From Streptomyces sp. Je 1-79 (lineage in GTDB: Bacteria > Actinomycetota > Actinomycetes > Streptomycetales > Streptomycetaceae): 64,000 nucleotides of DNA. This document shows positions 41,047 to 50,993 of the stretch, in pieces; within the stretch, counting starts at the first letter, position 1, and the number at the start of each line of letters is the position of its first letter. A model generated the notes under the pieces. It made no database searches and was not told where the DNA came from. It saw only the letters and a program-made list of their open reading frames with translations. The position numbers and the translations under genes are program-made. Where the stretch lies: the NCBI RefSeq assembly GCF_025195125.1, contig NZ_JAMGSL010000011.1, positions 124,001 to 188,000 of the forward strand. The letters run 5' to 3'.

Positions 41047-41907
41047 TCAAGCTCCCTTTTCGGGGCGGCTGTTGGCGAGAATGATGCGGCGCCCCAGCGT
41101 CATACGCTGGGGCGCACCACCCTGGCATATGCCACGGTCAAAGAACCTTAAGAGAGTCTGAGGCCAGAGCACCGCGCCGAGAAACTCACGGGTACGCGCG
41201 TGCTCCGGAGCGGAGAAGATTTTTTCCGGAGAACCGGACTCGATCACCCGTCCCGCGTCGAACATCAGGACCTCGTCGGAGATGTCGCGGGCGAAATTCA
41301 TCTCGTGCGTCACACAGATCATGGTGATGTCCGTCGTTGCGGCGATCTCCCTGAGCAGGTCCAGGACGCCGGCCACGAGCTCCGGGTCGAGCGCGGAGGT
41401 CACCTCGTCGAGCAGGAGCACCTTCGGCTCCATCGCGAGCGCCCGCGCGATCGCGACCCGCTGCTGCTGCCCACCGGACAACTGGGCGGGCCTGGCCTCG
41501 TACTTGTCGGCCAGACCGACCATGTCGAGCAGCTCGCGCCCGCGCGCCTCGGCCTCCTCCCGGCTCTTCCCCAGGGTCCGCACCGGCGCCTCCGTGATGT
41601 TGCGCAGCACGGACATGTGGGGGAAGAGGTTGAAGTGCTGGAAGACCATCCCGATCTTCCGCCGCACCTCCCGCCGGTGCTTCTCGTCGGCCGGGTACAG
41701 CTTCCCGCCGTTGACCCGGATGGTCCCCGCGTCGGGCTTCTCCAAGGTCATCAGCAGCCGGAGGATGGTCGTCTTACCGGAACCGGAAGGTCCGATCAGG
41801 GTGACGTGCTTGCCCGGACGGACCGAGAAGCTGAGATCGTCGAGGACGGTCTGGTCGCCGAAGCGCTTGGTGACGTTCTCGAATCGGATGAGCTCTTCAG
41901 TGGGCAA
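41047..41907 (-). CDS. ehuA: Amino acid/ectoine ABC transporter ATPase EhuA
   Basis: 286 residues from TTG 41907, with GGAG six bases upstream and the start inside the end of ehuD. All ATPase motifs are present: GPSGSGKT, QHFNLFPHM, LSGGQQQRVAIARAL, LLLDEVTSALDPE and CVTHEMNFA. The family normally stops near EFLGAVL. Here codon 248 is TGG and the frame continues for 39 codons that use rare codons (CCT, ACT, TTA, AGG, TTT, ATA) and read through a perfect hairpin. I suspect the original stop was TGA at codon 248. It should energise the import of ectoine or hydroxyectoine. Confidence 0.85.
   Translation of the reverse strand: MPTEELIRFENVTKRFGDQTVLDDLSFSVRPGKHVTLIGPSGSGKTTILRLLMTLEKPDAGTIRVNGGKLYPADEKHRREVRRKIGMVFQHFNLFPHMSVLRNITEAPVRTLGKSREEAEARGRELLDMVGLADKYEARPAQLSGGQQQRVAIARALAMEPKVLLLDEVTSALDPELVAGVLDLLREIAATTDITMICVTHEMNFARDISDEVLMFDAGRVIESGSPEKIFSAPEHARTREFLGAVLWPQTLLRFFDRGICQGGAPQRMTLGRRIILANSRPEKGA
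41089..41115. terminator. Hairpin inside the 3-prime end of ehuA
   Basis: GCGCCCCAGCG (41089-41099), loop TCATA, CGCTGGGGCGC (41105-41115), a perfect 11-bp stem. It lies ~50 bp after the presumed original stop of ehuA, where the transcript would be expected to end. No T-tract follows. Confidence 0.6.
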
Positions 41908-42547
41908 GGCGGCGCTCCAGGGTGCGGACGAGGAGGGAGGCGGGGTACGCGATCAGGACGAAGGCCACACCGACCACCGTGAGCGGCTCGGTGTACTGGA
42001 AGGTGGCCGCCGATTCCAGCCGGGACTGCTGGAGGAGTTCCAGCACACCTATTCCGGCCAGGATCGGGGTGTCCTTGAGCATCGCGATGACGTAGTTGCC
42101 GAGCGCGGGCGTGATCCGGCGCAGGGCCTGCGGCAGGATCACCGTCAGCCAGGTCCGGTGGCGCGGCAGGCTGAGCGCCTTCGCCGCCTCCCACTGCCCG
42201 GCCGGTACGGCGTCGATACCTGCCCGGTAGACCTGCGCGGTGTACGTCGAGTAGTGCAGCCCGATCGCCAGCGTGCCGGTGGCCAGGGCGGAGAGCTTCA
42301 CGCCCCACTCCGGCAGTACGAAGAAGAGGAAGAAGAGCTGCACGAGCAGGGGGGTCGTGCGGATGAACTCGGTGACGGCGTGCACCGGCCAGCGCACGAG
42401 CCTGCTGGGGGCCCGGAAGCCCAGCGCCCAGACCAGGCCGAGCGTGAACGAGATCAGCGAGCCGAGCGCCAGCACCTGGAGGGTGACGAGCACGCCGTCC
42501 CAGAAGCGCGGAAGGAAGTCCGCCACCGCGGACCAGTCCCAGTTCAC
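41897..42547 (-). CDS. ehuD: Ectoine-type ABC permease EhuD
   Basis: 216 residues from GTG 42547, overlapping the ehuC stop by four bases. Five hydrophobic segments are present, with the polar amino acid permease signature FIRTTPLLVQLFFLFFVLPE and the EAA loop QWEAAKALSLPRHRTWLTVILPQ. With EhuC it forms the membrane channel. The name rests on gene order (binding protein, two permeases, ATPase) and on resemblance to EhuD; import of another amino acid cannot be excluded. Confidence 0.82.
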   Translation of the reverse strand: MNWDWSAVADFLPRFWDGVLVTLQVLALGSLISFTLGLVWALGFRAPSRLVRWPVHAVTEFIRTTPLLVQLFFLFFVLPEWGVKLSALATGTLAIGLHYSTYTAQVYRAGIDAVPAGQWEAAKALSLPRHRTWLTVILPQALRRITPALGNYVIAMLKDTPILAGIGVLELLQQSRLESAATFQYTEPLTVVGVAFVLIAYPASLLVRTLERRLAH

Positions 42548-43203
42548 TTGGCCACCACCCCCAGATTCGCCTTGGTGCGCCGTTCCAGCGCCTTCATCGA
42601 GCGGGTGATCACCAGCGCGATGACGAAGTACACGACCAGGGTCACGGTGTAGATCCCGCCGCTCTCCTGGGTCGCCAGCCGCACCAGATAGGCGGCGAAG
42701 GACACGTCCCCGACGCCGAGCAGCGAGACCAGGGCGGTGCCCTTGAGCAGTTCGACCAGCAGGTTGCAGAAGGACGGGATCATCTCGGGCGCGGCCTGCG
42801 GGAGCAGGACGAGCCGCAGCCGCTGCCAGGGGGTGAAGCTGAGCGCGACCCCCGCCTCGCGCTGCGCCTTCGGTACGGCGTTCAGGGCGCCCCGCACGAT
42901 CTCGGCGCCGTACGCCCCGTAGGAGAGGCCGAGCGCGAGGATCGCCGCCCACATCGGGACGAGCTGCCAGCCGGCCAGCGGCGGCAGCACGAAGAACAGC
43001 CAGAACATGAGGATCAGCGCGGACGTGCCGCGGAAGACCTCGGTGTAGAGCCCGGCCAGGAAGCGGACTGCGGGGGAGCGGTGGGTGCGGGCGGTGCCGA
43101 CGGTGAAGGCGACCAGCGCGGCGAGCGCGGCGGAGGCGACCAGGAGCTGGAGGGTGATCCAGATGCCGGGCAGGACCCAGTTCTGCCAGAGTCCGGCGGT
43201 CAT
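42544..43203 (-). CDS. ehuC: Ectoine-type ABC permease EhuC
   Basis: 219 residues from ATG 43203, sharing ATGA with the ehuB stop. The HisM-type signature is EVFRGTSALILMFWLFFVLP, and the EAA loop is QREAGVALSFTPWQRLRLVLLPQ. Hydrophobic segments begin at residue ~12 (GIWITLQLLVASAALAALVA). It is coupled on both sides, so ehuB, ehuC, ehuD and ehuA form a single operon. Confidence 0.82.
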   Translation of the reverse strand: MTAGLWQNWVLPGIWITLQLLVASAALAALVAFTVGTARTHRSPAVRFLAGLYTEVFRGTSALILMFWLFFVLPPLAGWQLVPMWAAILALGLSYGAYGAEIVRGALNAVPKAQREAGVALSFTPWQRLRLVLLPQAAPEMIPSFCNLLVELLKGTALVSLLGVGDVSFAAYLVRLATQESGGIYTVTLVVYFVIALVITRSMKALERRTKANLGVVAK

Positions 43204-44075
43204 CGGCACAGCTCCTCGGCGGTCAGCGTGGTCATCTCGGCCTCCGTGAAGCCGAAGCGCCGCAGGATCCGGAAGAGTTCGCCGCTCTTCTTCATGCGGT
43301 GCAGCTCGGTGTTGAAGGCGTCCCGCAGGGCGGTGTCGGTGGGACGGAAGGCGAAGCCTCCGCCGTCGACCTTCCGCTTTCCGTCGACGACGGCGGCGAA
43401 GGGCGCGGTGGCCTCGGCCCTGGTGGACTTGCGGACCACCGCCCGGGCGGTCAGGGCGGTGCCGGCGAAGACGTCGACGCGGCCGGACTCCACCGCGTTC
43501 AGGCCGGCGACCTGGTCCTGGAGGATCACGATGTCCTTCTCCGGGTATCCGGCTGCGACGGCGTAGGCGATCTCGGCGTAACCGCTGCCGGTCGCGAACC
43601 GCGCCTTGGCACGCACCACGTCCTCGTACGAGCGGAGGTTCTTCGGGTTGCCCTTGCGCACGATGAAGGAGTCGAGCATCTGGTACTCGGGGTCGGCGAA
43701 GAGCACCTGCGCGCAGCGTTCCTTGTTGATGTACATCCCGGCCGAGACGACGTCGAACTGCTGCGAACCGAGGCCGGGGATGAGCGAGGCGAAGTCGGTG
43801 GCCACGGGCTGGACGTCCCGGACACCGAGCCGCCCGAAGATCACCCGGGCGAGCTCGGGAGCCTCGCCGGTGAAGGCGCCCTGCTCGTCGACGTAGCCGT
43901 ACGGAACCTCGCCCGCGATGCCGAGGCGGACGGTGCCCTGGGATCTGAGCCGGCCGAGGGTGTCGCCCGAGGCGACACGGGCGCAGCCGGCCGCGCCGAC
44001 CGTCGCCGTACCGGCAGCGGCCGCGGTGCCCCACAGCACCGTCCGCCGCCGTATGTGGTTCGTTGTTCGAGGCAT
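43200..44075 (-). CDS. ehuB: Ectoine-type substrate-binding lipoprotein EhuB
   Basis: 291 residues from ATG 44075 (ATG 44108 would add 11). The N-terminus is a Tat lipoprotein signal, RRRTVLWGTAAAAGTATVG followed by AAGC. The mature part is an SBP type 3 domain: VRLGIAGEVPYGYVDEQGAF, APELARVIFGRLGV, FDVVSAGMYINKERC, RFATGSGYAEI and GRVDVFAGTALTARAVV. It resembles EhuB, the ectoine and hydroxyectoine receptor. Ectoines serve Streptomyces as osmoprotectants or carbon sources. It heads the importer operon, 109 bp from the divergent LLM gene. Confidence 0.82.
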   Translation of the reverse strand: MPRTTNHIRRRTVLWGTAAAAGTATVGAAGCARVASGDTLGRLRSQGTVRLGIAGEVPYGYVDEQGAFTGEAPELARVIFGRLGVRDVQPVATDFASLIPGLGSQQFDVVSAGMYINKERCAQVLFADPEYQMLDSFIVRKGNPKNLRSYEDVVRAKARFATGSGYAEIAYAVAAGYPEKDIVILQDQVAGLNAVESGRVDVFAGTALTARAVVRKSTRAEATAPFAAVVDGKRKVDGGGFAFRPTDTALRDAFNTELHRMKKSGELFRILRRFGFTEAEMTTLTAEELCR

Positions 44076-44184
44076 GGGCGCGCGGCTACCCGAAGCTGAA
44101 CCGGTCATTCCTGCGGAATAAGCGGAGACAGCCTCCTGTTCTCACCTCCGTACGTACGTCTATGGGCAGAAGGGTCGTCACACG

Positions 44185-45264
44185 GTGAGCGACGCGATTC
44201 GGGGCACGGCACACGGGGACTCGCCCGTACCGCTGTCCGTACTGGACCTGGTGACCGTCGGCAGCGGGCGGACCGCGGGCCAGGCGCTGGCCACCAGCGT
44301 CGAGATCAGCAAGCTCGCCGAACGGCGCGGCTACCACCGCCACTGGGTCGCCGAGCACCACTCCATGCCCGGCGTCGCCTCCTCCTCGCCGGCCGTGATT
44401 CTGGCCCATCTCGCCGCCCACACCCGGCGCATCCGGCTCGGCTCGGGCGGTGTCATGCTGCCCAACCACGCCCCGCTGGTGATCGCCGAGCAGTTCGGCA
44501 CGCTGGAGGCCCTCGCCCCCGGCCGCGTCGACCTCGGCCTCGGCCGCGCACCCGGCACGGACGGGGCCACGGCCGCCGCGCTGCGCCGGACCCGGACGCT
44601 GAACGAGGGCGCGGAGGACTTTCCGCAGCAGCTCGCCGAGTTGACCCGCTTCCTGGACGACGACTTCCCCGACGGGCACCCGTACGCCCGGATCCACGCC
44701 GTGCCCGGCCCGGTGCAGGGGCCCTCCGGGCGCCCGCCGGTCTGGCTGCTCGGCTCCTCCGGCTTCAGCGCGCGCCTCGCCGGGACGCTCGGCCTGCCGT
44801 TCGCCTTCGCCCACCACTTCTCGGCACAGAACACGATCCCCGCGCTCGACCTCTACCGGGACTCCTTCCGTCCCTCACAGGTGCTCGACGCGCCGTACGC
44901 GCTCATCGGCGTCGCCGCGCTCGCCCACGAGGCCCCGAAGGAGGCCCGCCGTCAGGTCATGACGGGCGCGCTGTCGATGCTGCGGCTGCGCACGGGCCGG
45001 CCCGGTCTCGTCCCGACGCCCGAGGAGGCGGAGGCGTACCCCTTCAGCCCGACGGAACGGGACTTCGTGGACAGCTGGCTCGCGAACATCGTCCACGGCA
45101 CCCCGGACGAGGTCCGGACAGGTCTGGACGATCTGCGCAAGCGGACCGGCGCCGACGAGCTGATGATCACGGCCAACGCGCACGGCGGCGATGTCCGCCT
45201 GCGCAGCTACGAGTTGATCGCGGACGCCTACGGCATGCCGGACGACGGCGTTCCGGCAGAGTAA
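44185..45264 (+). CDS. LLM class flavin-dependent oxidoreductase
   Basis: 359 residues from GTG 44185. It has the luciferase-like TIM-barrel segments: PLSVLDLVTVGSG at the start, ERRGYHRHWVAEHHSMPGVAS (~49-69), RIRLGSGGVMLPNHAPLVIAEQFG and GRVDLGLGRAPGTDG. Members of this alkanal-monooxygenase-like subgroup use reduced FMN, or occasionally F420, in the cytoplasm. The substrate is unknown. It is divergent from the ehu operon and is followed by a terminator with a T-tract. Confidence 0.9.
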   Translation: MSDAIRGTAHGDSPVPLSVLDLVTVGSGRTAGQALATSVEISKLAERRGYHRHWVAEHHSMPGVASSSPAVILAHLAAHTRRIRLGSGGVMLPNHAPLVIAEQFGTLEALAPGRVDLGLGRAPGTDGATAAALRRTRTLNEGAEDFPQQLAELTRFLDDDFPDGHPYARIHAVPGPVQGPSGRPPVWLLGSSGFSARLAGTLGLPFAFAHHFSAQNTIPALDLYRDSFRPSQVLDAPYALIGVAALAHEAPKEARRQVMTGALSMLRLRTGRPGLVPTPEEAEAYPFSPTERDFVDSWLANIVHGTPDEVRTGLDDLRKRTGADELMITANAHGGDVRLRSYELIADAYGMPDDGVPAE

Positions 45265-45333
45265 AACCTGGCTGTCGAGGGCCGGTTGGTTCGGACCGGA
45301 ACACCCGGCTCCGACACCCCTAATAGAACCTTA

Positions 45334-45371
45334 AACCGCTCGTCACCTGTGGTGGCGGGCGGTTCGTTTTT
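45334..45371 (+). terminator. Rho-independent terminator after the LLM gene
   Basis: AACCGCTCGTCACC pairs with GGTGGCGGGCGGTT (two mismatches) around TGT, followed by CGTTTTT. It is the one hairpin here with a clear T-tract. Confidence 0.85.
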
Positions 45372-45407
45372 GTGCTGCACCTCTCTGACAAGGGCTTTCT
45401 CCTGTCA

Positions 45408-45440
45408 ATTGGTCTAGTCCTCAATCTGGTTCAGACCATT
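45408..45440. promoter_or_regulatory. Paired DasR-type / chitinase direct repeats
   Basis: TGGTCTAGTCCT (45410-45421) and TGGTTCAGACCA (45427-45438) are spaced 17 bp apart, 70-100 bp before the chitinase start. They match both the DasR core TGGTCTAGACCA and the 12-bp direct repeats known from Streptomyces chitinase promoters. Confidence 0.82.
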
Positions 45441-45509
45441 GACCTGCTGTTCGTCCAGGGGCTATCACTTCAGCAACTCCCGTCTCGCGTCACCCCTCGG
45501 AGGCCGAAC

Positions 45510-47225
<1,716 letters not shown>

Positions 47226-47250
47226 CTCCCCGCTGAGCACCACATGACCA

Positions 47251-47284
47251 CTGCCCCCGCCCGGATGTCCCCCGGCCGGGGGCA
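47251..47284. terminator. Bidirectional terminator, chitinase / c-di-GMP gene
   Basis: CTGCCCCCGCCCGG and CCGGCCGGGGGCAG pair at 13 of 14 positions. The hairpin lies between the convergent chitinase gene (ends 47225) and the PAS-GGDEF-EAL gene (ends 47312). Confidence 0.75.
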
Positions 47285-47311
47285 GTTCCATGCCGGTGGA
47301 CGCGGGAGGGC

Positions 47312-49225
47312 TCAGACCGCGAGCGGTGAGGTCCCGATCAGTTCCGCGATGCGGTCAGGGGCCACCGCGCGGGAGTAGAGCCAGCCCTGCCCCGTGTCAC
47401 AGCCGATGCGCCGCAGCCGGGTCGCCTGCCCCGAGGTCTCCACGCACTCGGCGGTGACCGTCAGACCCAGCCGGTGGGCCAGCTGGACCAGGGCCTCCAC
47501 GATCAGCTCGTCCGCCGGGTTGGCGTGCGCCTCGTCCTGGAAGCCGCGGACGAACGATCCGTCGAGTTTCAGGACGGAGACCGGGAGCCGGCTCAGATAG
47601 GCCAGGTTCGAGTAGCCGGTGCCGAAGTCGTCGATGGCGATCCGCACACCCATGTCGCTGAGCGCCTGGAGCGCCTGGAGCGGGCGGCCCGCCGAGCCCA
47701 TCACCGCGGACTCGGTCAGCTCCAGCTGGAGCAGATGCGGAGCGAGGCCGGTGTCCGTCAGGATGCCCGCCACGTCCGCCACCAGGTCGGAGTCCCAGAC
47801 CTGCCGGACGGCCACGTTGACGCTCACGAACAGCGGCCGCTCGCGCGGGTGGTCCTTCTGCCACTGCCGGGCCTGGGTGCACGCCGTGCGCAGCACCCAC
47901 CGCCCCAGCTCGACGATCGAGCCGTCCTCCTCGGCGATCCCGACGAACCGATTCGGCGCGAGCGTGCCGAACTGCGGGTGGTTCCAGCGCACCAGCGCCT
48001 CGACCCCGTGCACCGCGCCGTCCGCGAGCCCGACCAGCGGCTGGTACTCCAGCGCGAACTCCCCGCGCTCCACGGCCGGGCGGAGGGTGGAGGAGAGCGC
48101 CTGCCGTGTCATCCGGTGGGCGTTGCGCTCGGGGTCGAAGAGGGTCCAGCGGGCCTTGCCGTCGGCCTTCGCCCAGTACAGCGTGGTGTCGGCGGCCTGC
48201 ATCAGTCCCGTCGCGGTCGTCCCGCGGGCGCCCCGCTCCACCACCCCGATCGAGGCGGAGACGGAGAGCCGCTGCCCGGCCAGGTCGAAGGGCCGCTGGA
48301 GCGCGCAGAGGACGGACTGTGCCAGATCCGCGAGCTGTTCGGTGCCCGTGGAGTCCTCGACGAGGATGGCGAACTCGTCCCCGCCGAGCCGCGCGACCAG
48401 ATGCCCGCCGCTCCTGGTGTATCCGTCGTTGTCCGCACACTCCGTCAGACGGGCGGCCACGGCGGCGAGAAGACGGTCTCCCACCCGGTGCCCGAGGGTG
48501 TCGTTGACCGCCTTGAACCCGTCGAGGTCGAGGTAGCAGAGACCGATCCGCCCTGTTCCGCCATCCCCGTAGGACTCGTACGACTCGTACGACTGGTGGG
48601 TGCGGTGGGACTCGTACGAGGGGTGCGTCGGGTGCGGTGATCCGAACTCCGACGTCTCCTCGTCCTGGGAGGCCGCGGCCTCCAGCGCGGCCGAGAGCCG
48701 CTCGAAGAACAGGGTGCGGTTGGGCAGCCGGGTGACCGGGTCGTGCATCTGGAGGTGGCGCAGGCGGGCCTGCAGCTCGCGCCGGTCGCTGATGTCCGCG
48801 ACGGAGAGCAGGACACGGGGGCTGTCGGGTACGGGGGAGACGGTGACCTCGGCCCACAGCGAGCGCCCGTCGGGGTGCTTGAGCCGGCGCGTGCAGCGGA
48901 AGCGGGAGCGGCGGCCGCCCAGCACCTCGCGATACGCGTGCCAGGTGCGGCCGTCGGAGGCGAGGTCGACGAGGTCGGCGGCGGCCTGCTCGCGGAGCGC
49001 GCCGGCCTCGGTGCCGAAGAGCGAGCCGAGGGCGTCGTTCGCGGAGACGACGAGCCCGTCCTGGTCGACGACGGCCATGGCGAGCTGCGCGGCGCGGAAG
49101 GCGGCGCGGTAGTCGCGGATCTCTGCGTCGACCGGAAGCTCGTGATGACGCTCCGTGATCGGAGGCGCGGGCTCCCGTGCGGGCGAGAGCTGGCTGTGCA
49201 CCGGTTCTTCGGGGGTTCCGCTCAC
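47312..49225 (-). CDS. Cytoplasmic PAS-GGDEF-EAL c-di-GMP protein
   Basis: 637 residues from GTG 49225, which has GGGAG upstream (a longer frame begins at 49300). A PAS domain spans ~35-150 (AFRAAQLAMAVVDQDGLVVS, then PAC-like SVADISDRREL). The GGDEF domain follows with LGGDEFAILVED intact, and then an EAL domain with GVEALVRWNHP and IAIDDFGTGYSNLAYL. Both domains look catalytically complete, so it may make and break cyclic di-GMP, which controls Streptomyces development through BldD. An odd insert of Ser/Tyr/Glu/His repeats (YESYESYG) lies inside the GGDEF domain at ~205-235. The layout resembles CdgA/RmdA-type proteins. Confidence 0.9.
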   Translation of the reverse strand: MSGTPEEPVHSQLSPAREPAPPITERHHELPVDAEIRDYRAAFRAAQLAMAVVDQDGLVVSANDALGSLFGTEAGALREQAAADLVDLASDGRTWHAYREVLGGRRSRFRCTRRLKHPDGRSLWAEVTVSPVPDSPRVLLSVADISDRRELQARLRHLQMHDPVTRLPNRTLFFERLSAALEAAASQDEETSEFGSPHPTHPSYESHRTHQSYESYESYGDGGTGRIGLCYLDLDGFKAVNDTLGHRVGDRLLAAVAARLTECADNDGYTRSGGHLVARLGGDEFAILVEDSTGTEQLADLAQSVLCALQRPFDLAGQRLSVSASIGVVERGARGTTATGLMQAADTTLYWAKADGKARWTLFDPERNAHRMTRQALSSTLRPAVERGEFALEYQPLVGLADGAVHGVEALVRWNHPQFGTLAPNRFVGIAEEDGSIVELGRWVLRTACTQARQWQKDHPRERPLFVSVNVAVRQVWDSDLVADVAGILTDTGLAPHLLQLELTESAVMGSAGRPLQALQALSDMGVRIAIDDFGTGYSNLAYLSRLPVSVLKLDGSFVRGFQDEAHANPADELIVEALVQLAHRLGLTVTAECVETSGQATRLRRIGCDTGQGWLYSRAVAPDRIAELIGTSPLAV

Positions 49226-49580
49226 CGCTCGCTCCCGTAGTGCAGTTGGGCCGTACAAACGTGGTCGGGATGGGTCGGCCAAGGAAAGTGTGCCGATCAT
49301 AGAGGCTGGGCCCGGGGCCGTTCCAGCTTCATGGGCGCCCTCCGGCCCGGCGGAGGCCGTGAGCCTCTCCCCGACAGGGCCCGGCCGATCGTTTCTGCGC
49401 GGGTCTGACGCGGGACGTCGGGGGCCTGACCGATTGTGACGTTCCGTGAGTCATTGACGGCTCGTGTCGCGTCGACCTCGTGTCGCCCGCTCACCCGACT
49501 GGGGCAGCGGAAAAGTGCGAAACACCCCAAACCGTCACAAGGTGGGTGAGGAGTCCCGCATTCGGCAGCCGGAGGTCCAC
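49226..49580. other. Gene-free divergent region, c-di-GMP gene / M6 protease
   Basis: About 355 bp holding the promoters of both genes. TGACGTTCCGTGA (49437-49449) matches most positions of the BldD box TNACNC(A/T)GNGTNA, differing at two fixed positions. No gene is visible on either strand, and no other repeat stands out. Confidence 0.4.
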
Positions 49581-50834
49581 GTGAGGGGTCAGCAGCCACC
49601 CGGGGGAGTGGACCGCGCGAGGCTGCGTGCCTCCGCAGCGGCCTTCACCTCCCTCGTGGCACTCGCCGCGACCGGGCTCGTGGCGGGCCCCGCCGTGGGC
49701 GCCCCCTCGGGCGGGCCGTGCGCCCTGCCCCGTACCGCCGCGCACCACTCCCTCGGCCTGGACACCTGGAACCGCGCCTATCCCCAGCCCGTGCGCTCGC
49801 TCGACGCGGTCATGATCTTTCTGGCGTTCCCCGACTCCACCCCGCTGACCACCCCCGCCGAGCTCGCCGCCGACCACTTCCCCGGCACGAGCGACTTCTT
49901 CCGGAGCGCCTCGTACGGGCGGTTCGCGCTGCGTCCACACACCGGGACGGAGTGGACGACGATGCCGCAGGACTCGACGGCCTACGCCATACGGCGTGAC
50001 TGGGACGCGGCGAAGCGGACGGCGTATCTGCGCGACGCGGTCGCGGCGGCCGACAAGAAGGTCGACTTCTCGCGGTTCGACGTCGTCTATCTGGTCGCGG
50101 ACCCCGACGCCCCGGGTGTCGACTCCGACGCCACCAAGGTCGTCAACCTGGAGCATCCGATCAGGGTGGACGGCAAGGAGATCAAGCGGGTCGTCACCGT
50201 CTTCGAGCGGCATCCGCCGGACCGGAACGTGCTGGCACACGAGACCGGGCACGTCTTCGACCTGCCGGACCTCTATCACCGGCCCATGGACGGCAAGGGC
50301 GACTGGGACACCCATGTGGGGGACTGGGACGTCATGGGCAGCCAGTTCGGTCTCGCACCGGAGCCGTTCGGCTGGCACAAGTGGAAGCTGGGCTGGCTGG
50401 AGCGGAGCCAGGTGACCTGCGTCCAGGGTCCGGGCGCCCGGCTCTTCAGCCTGGAGCCGCTGGCGGCGCAGCCGGTGGCGGGCGGCACGGTCGGCAACCG
50501 CCTCGCGGTCGTACGGACGGGTCCCGGCACGGTGCTCGCGATCGAGGCGCGCGGTTCGACCGGCAACGACCGGGACACCTGTACGGAGGGCGTGCTGATC
50601 TACCGCGTACGGAACGAGGCGGCGTCCGGGGAGGGCCCGATCGAGGTCGTGGACACCCACCCGCGGACCGAGGCCTGCTGGGACCGCTCGGTGTATCCGC
50701 CACTGGCGGACGCGCCGCTGCGCGTGGGCGAGACGTTCACGGTGCCGGAGGACGGCACGCGTGTGGAGGTGGCCGACCGGACCCCGGCGGGGGCGTGGAC
50801 GGTGAAGGTGACGGTGCCGGAACCATCGCTGTGA
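49581..50834 (+). CDS. Secreted M6-type metalloprotease
   Basis: 417 residues from GTG 49581, directly after GGAGG. The signal peptide is ~1-41 (AAAFTSLVALAATGLVAGPA, cleavage near VGA-P). The zinc motif HETGHVFDLPDLYH (HExGH plus a later His) fits the M6 family, whose members include immune inhibitor A. A conserved downstream segment GDWDVMGSQFGL provides the Met-turn. The C-terminal third is beta-rich. It is probably an extracellular protease. A tRNA-Lys terminator lies convergent behind it. Confidence 0.88.
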   Translation: MRGQQPPGGVDRARLRASAAAFTSLVALAATGLVAGPAVGAPSGGPCALPRTAAHHSLGLDTWNRAYPQPVRSLDAVMIFLAFPDSTPLTTPAELAADHFPGTSDFFRSASYGRFALRPHTGTEWTTMPQDSTAYAIRRDWDAAKRTAYLRDAVAAADKKVDFSRFDVVYLVADPDAPGVDSDATKVVNLEHPIRVDGKEIKRVVTVFERHPPDRNVLAHETGHVFDLPDLYHRPMDGKGDWDTHVGDWDVMGSQFGLAPEPFGWHKWKLGWLERSQVTCVQGPGARLFSLEPLAAQPVAGGTVGNRLAVVRTGPGTVLAIEARGSTGNDRDTCTEGVLIYRVRNEAASGEGPIEVVDTHPRTEACWDRSVYPPLADAPLRVGETFTVPEDGTRVEVADRTPAGAWTVKVTVPEPSL

Positions 50835-50880
50835 CGGGCGCGCGGCGGCCGGGCCGCCGACGCCGCCGACCTGCCGCAAC

Positions 50881-50913
50881 GAGAAAGCCCCTCGCTTCCG
50901 CGAGGGGCTTCTC
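50881..50913 (-). terminator. Terminator of tRNA-Lys copy 3
   Basis: GAGAAAGCCCCTCGC and GCGAGGGGCTTCTC with a TTCC loop; one bulged A. It shares CGCTTCCGCGAGGGGCTTCT with the terminator of copy 2. Confidence 0.82.
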
Positions 50914-50919
50914 CGTCTG

Positions 50920-50993
50920 TGCGCCGCCAGGGACTCGAACCCCGGACCCGCTGATTAAGAGTCAGCTGCTCTAACCAACTGAGCTAGCGGCGC
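50920..50993 (-). tRNA. tRNA-Lys (anticodon CTT), copy 3
   Basis: 74 bases identical to copies 1 and 2. Its 5-prime end overlaps the last ten bases of the prim-pol-like gene on the same strand; that gene's stop codon TAG lies within the tRNA (GCGCCGCTAG). It must therefore be processed from, or transcribed inside, the upstream transcript. Confidence 0.96.
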
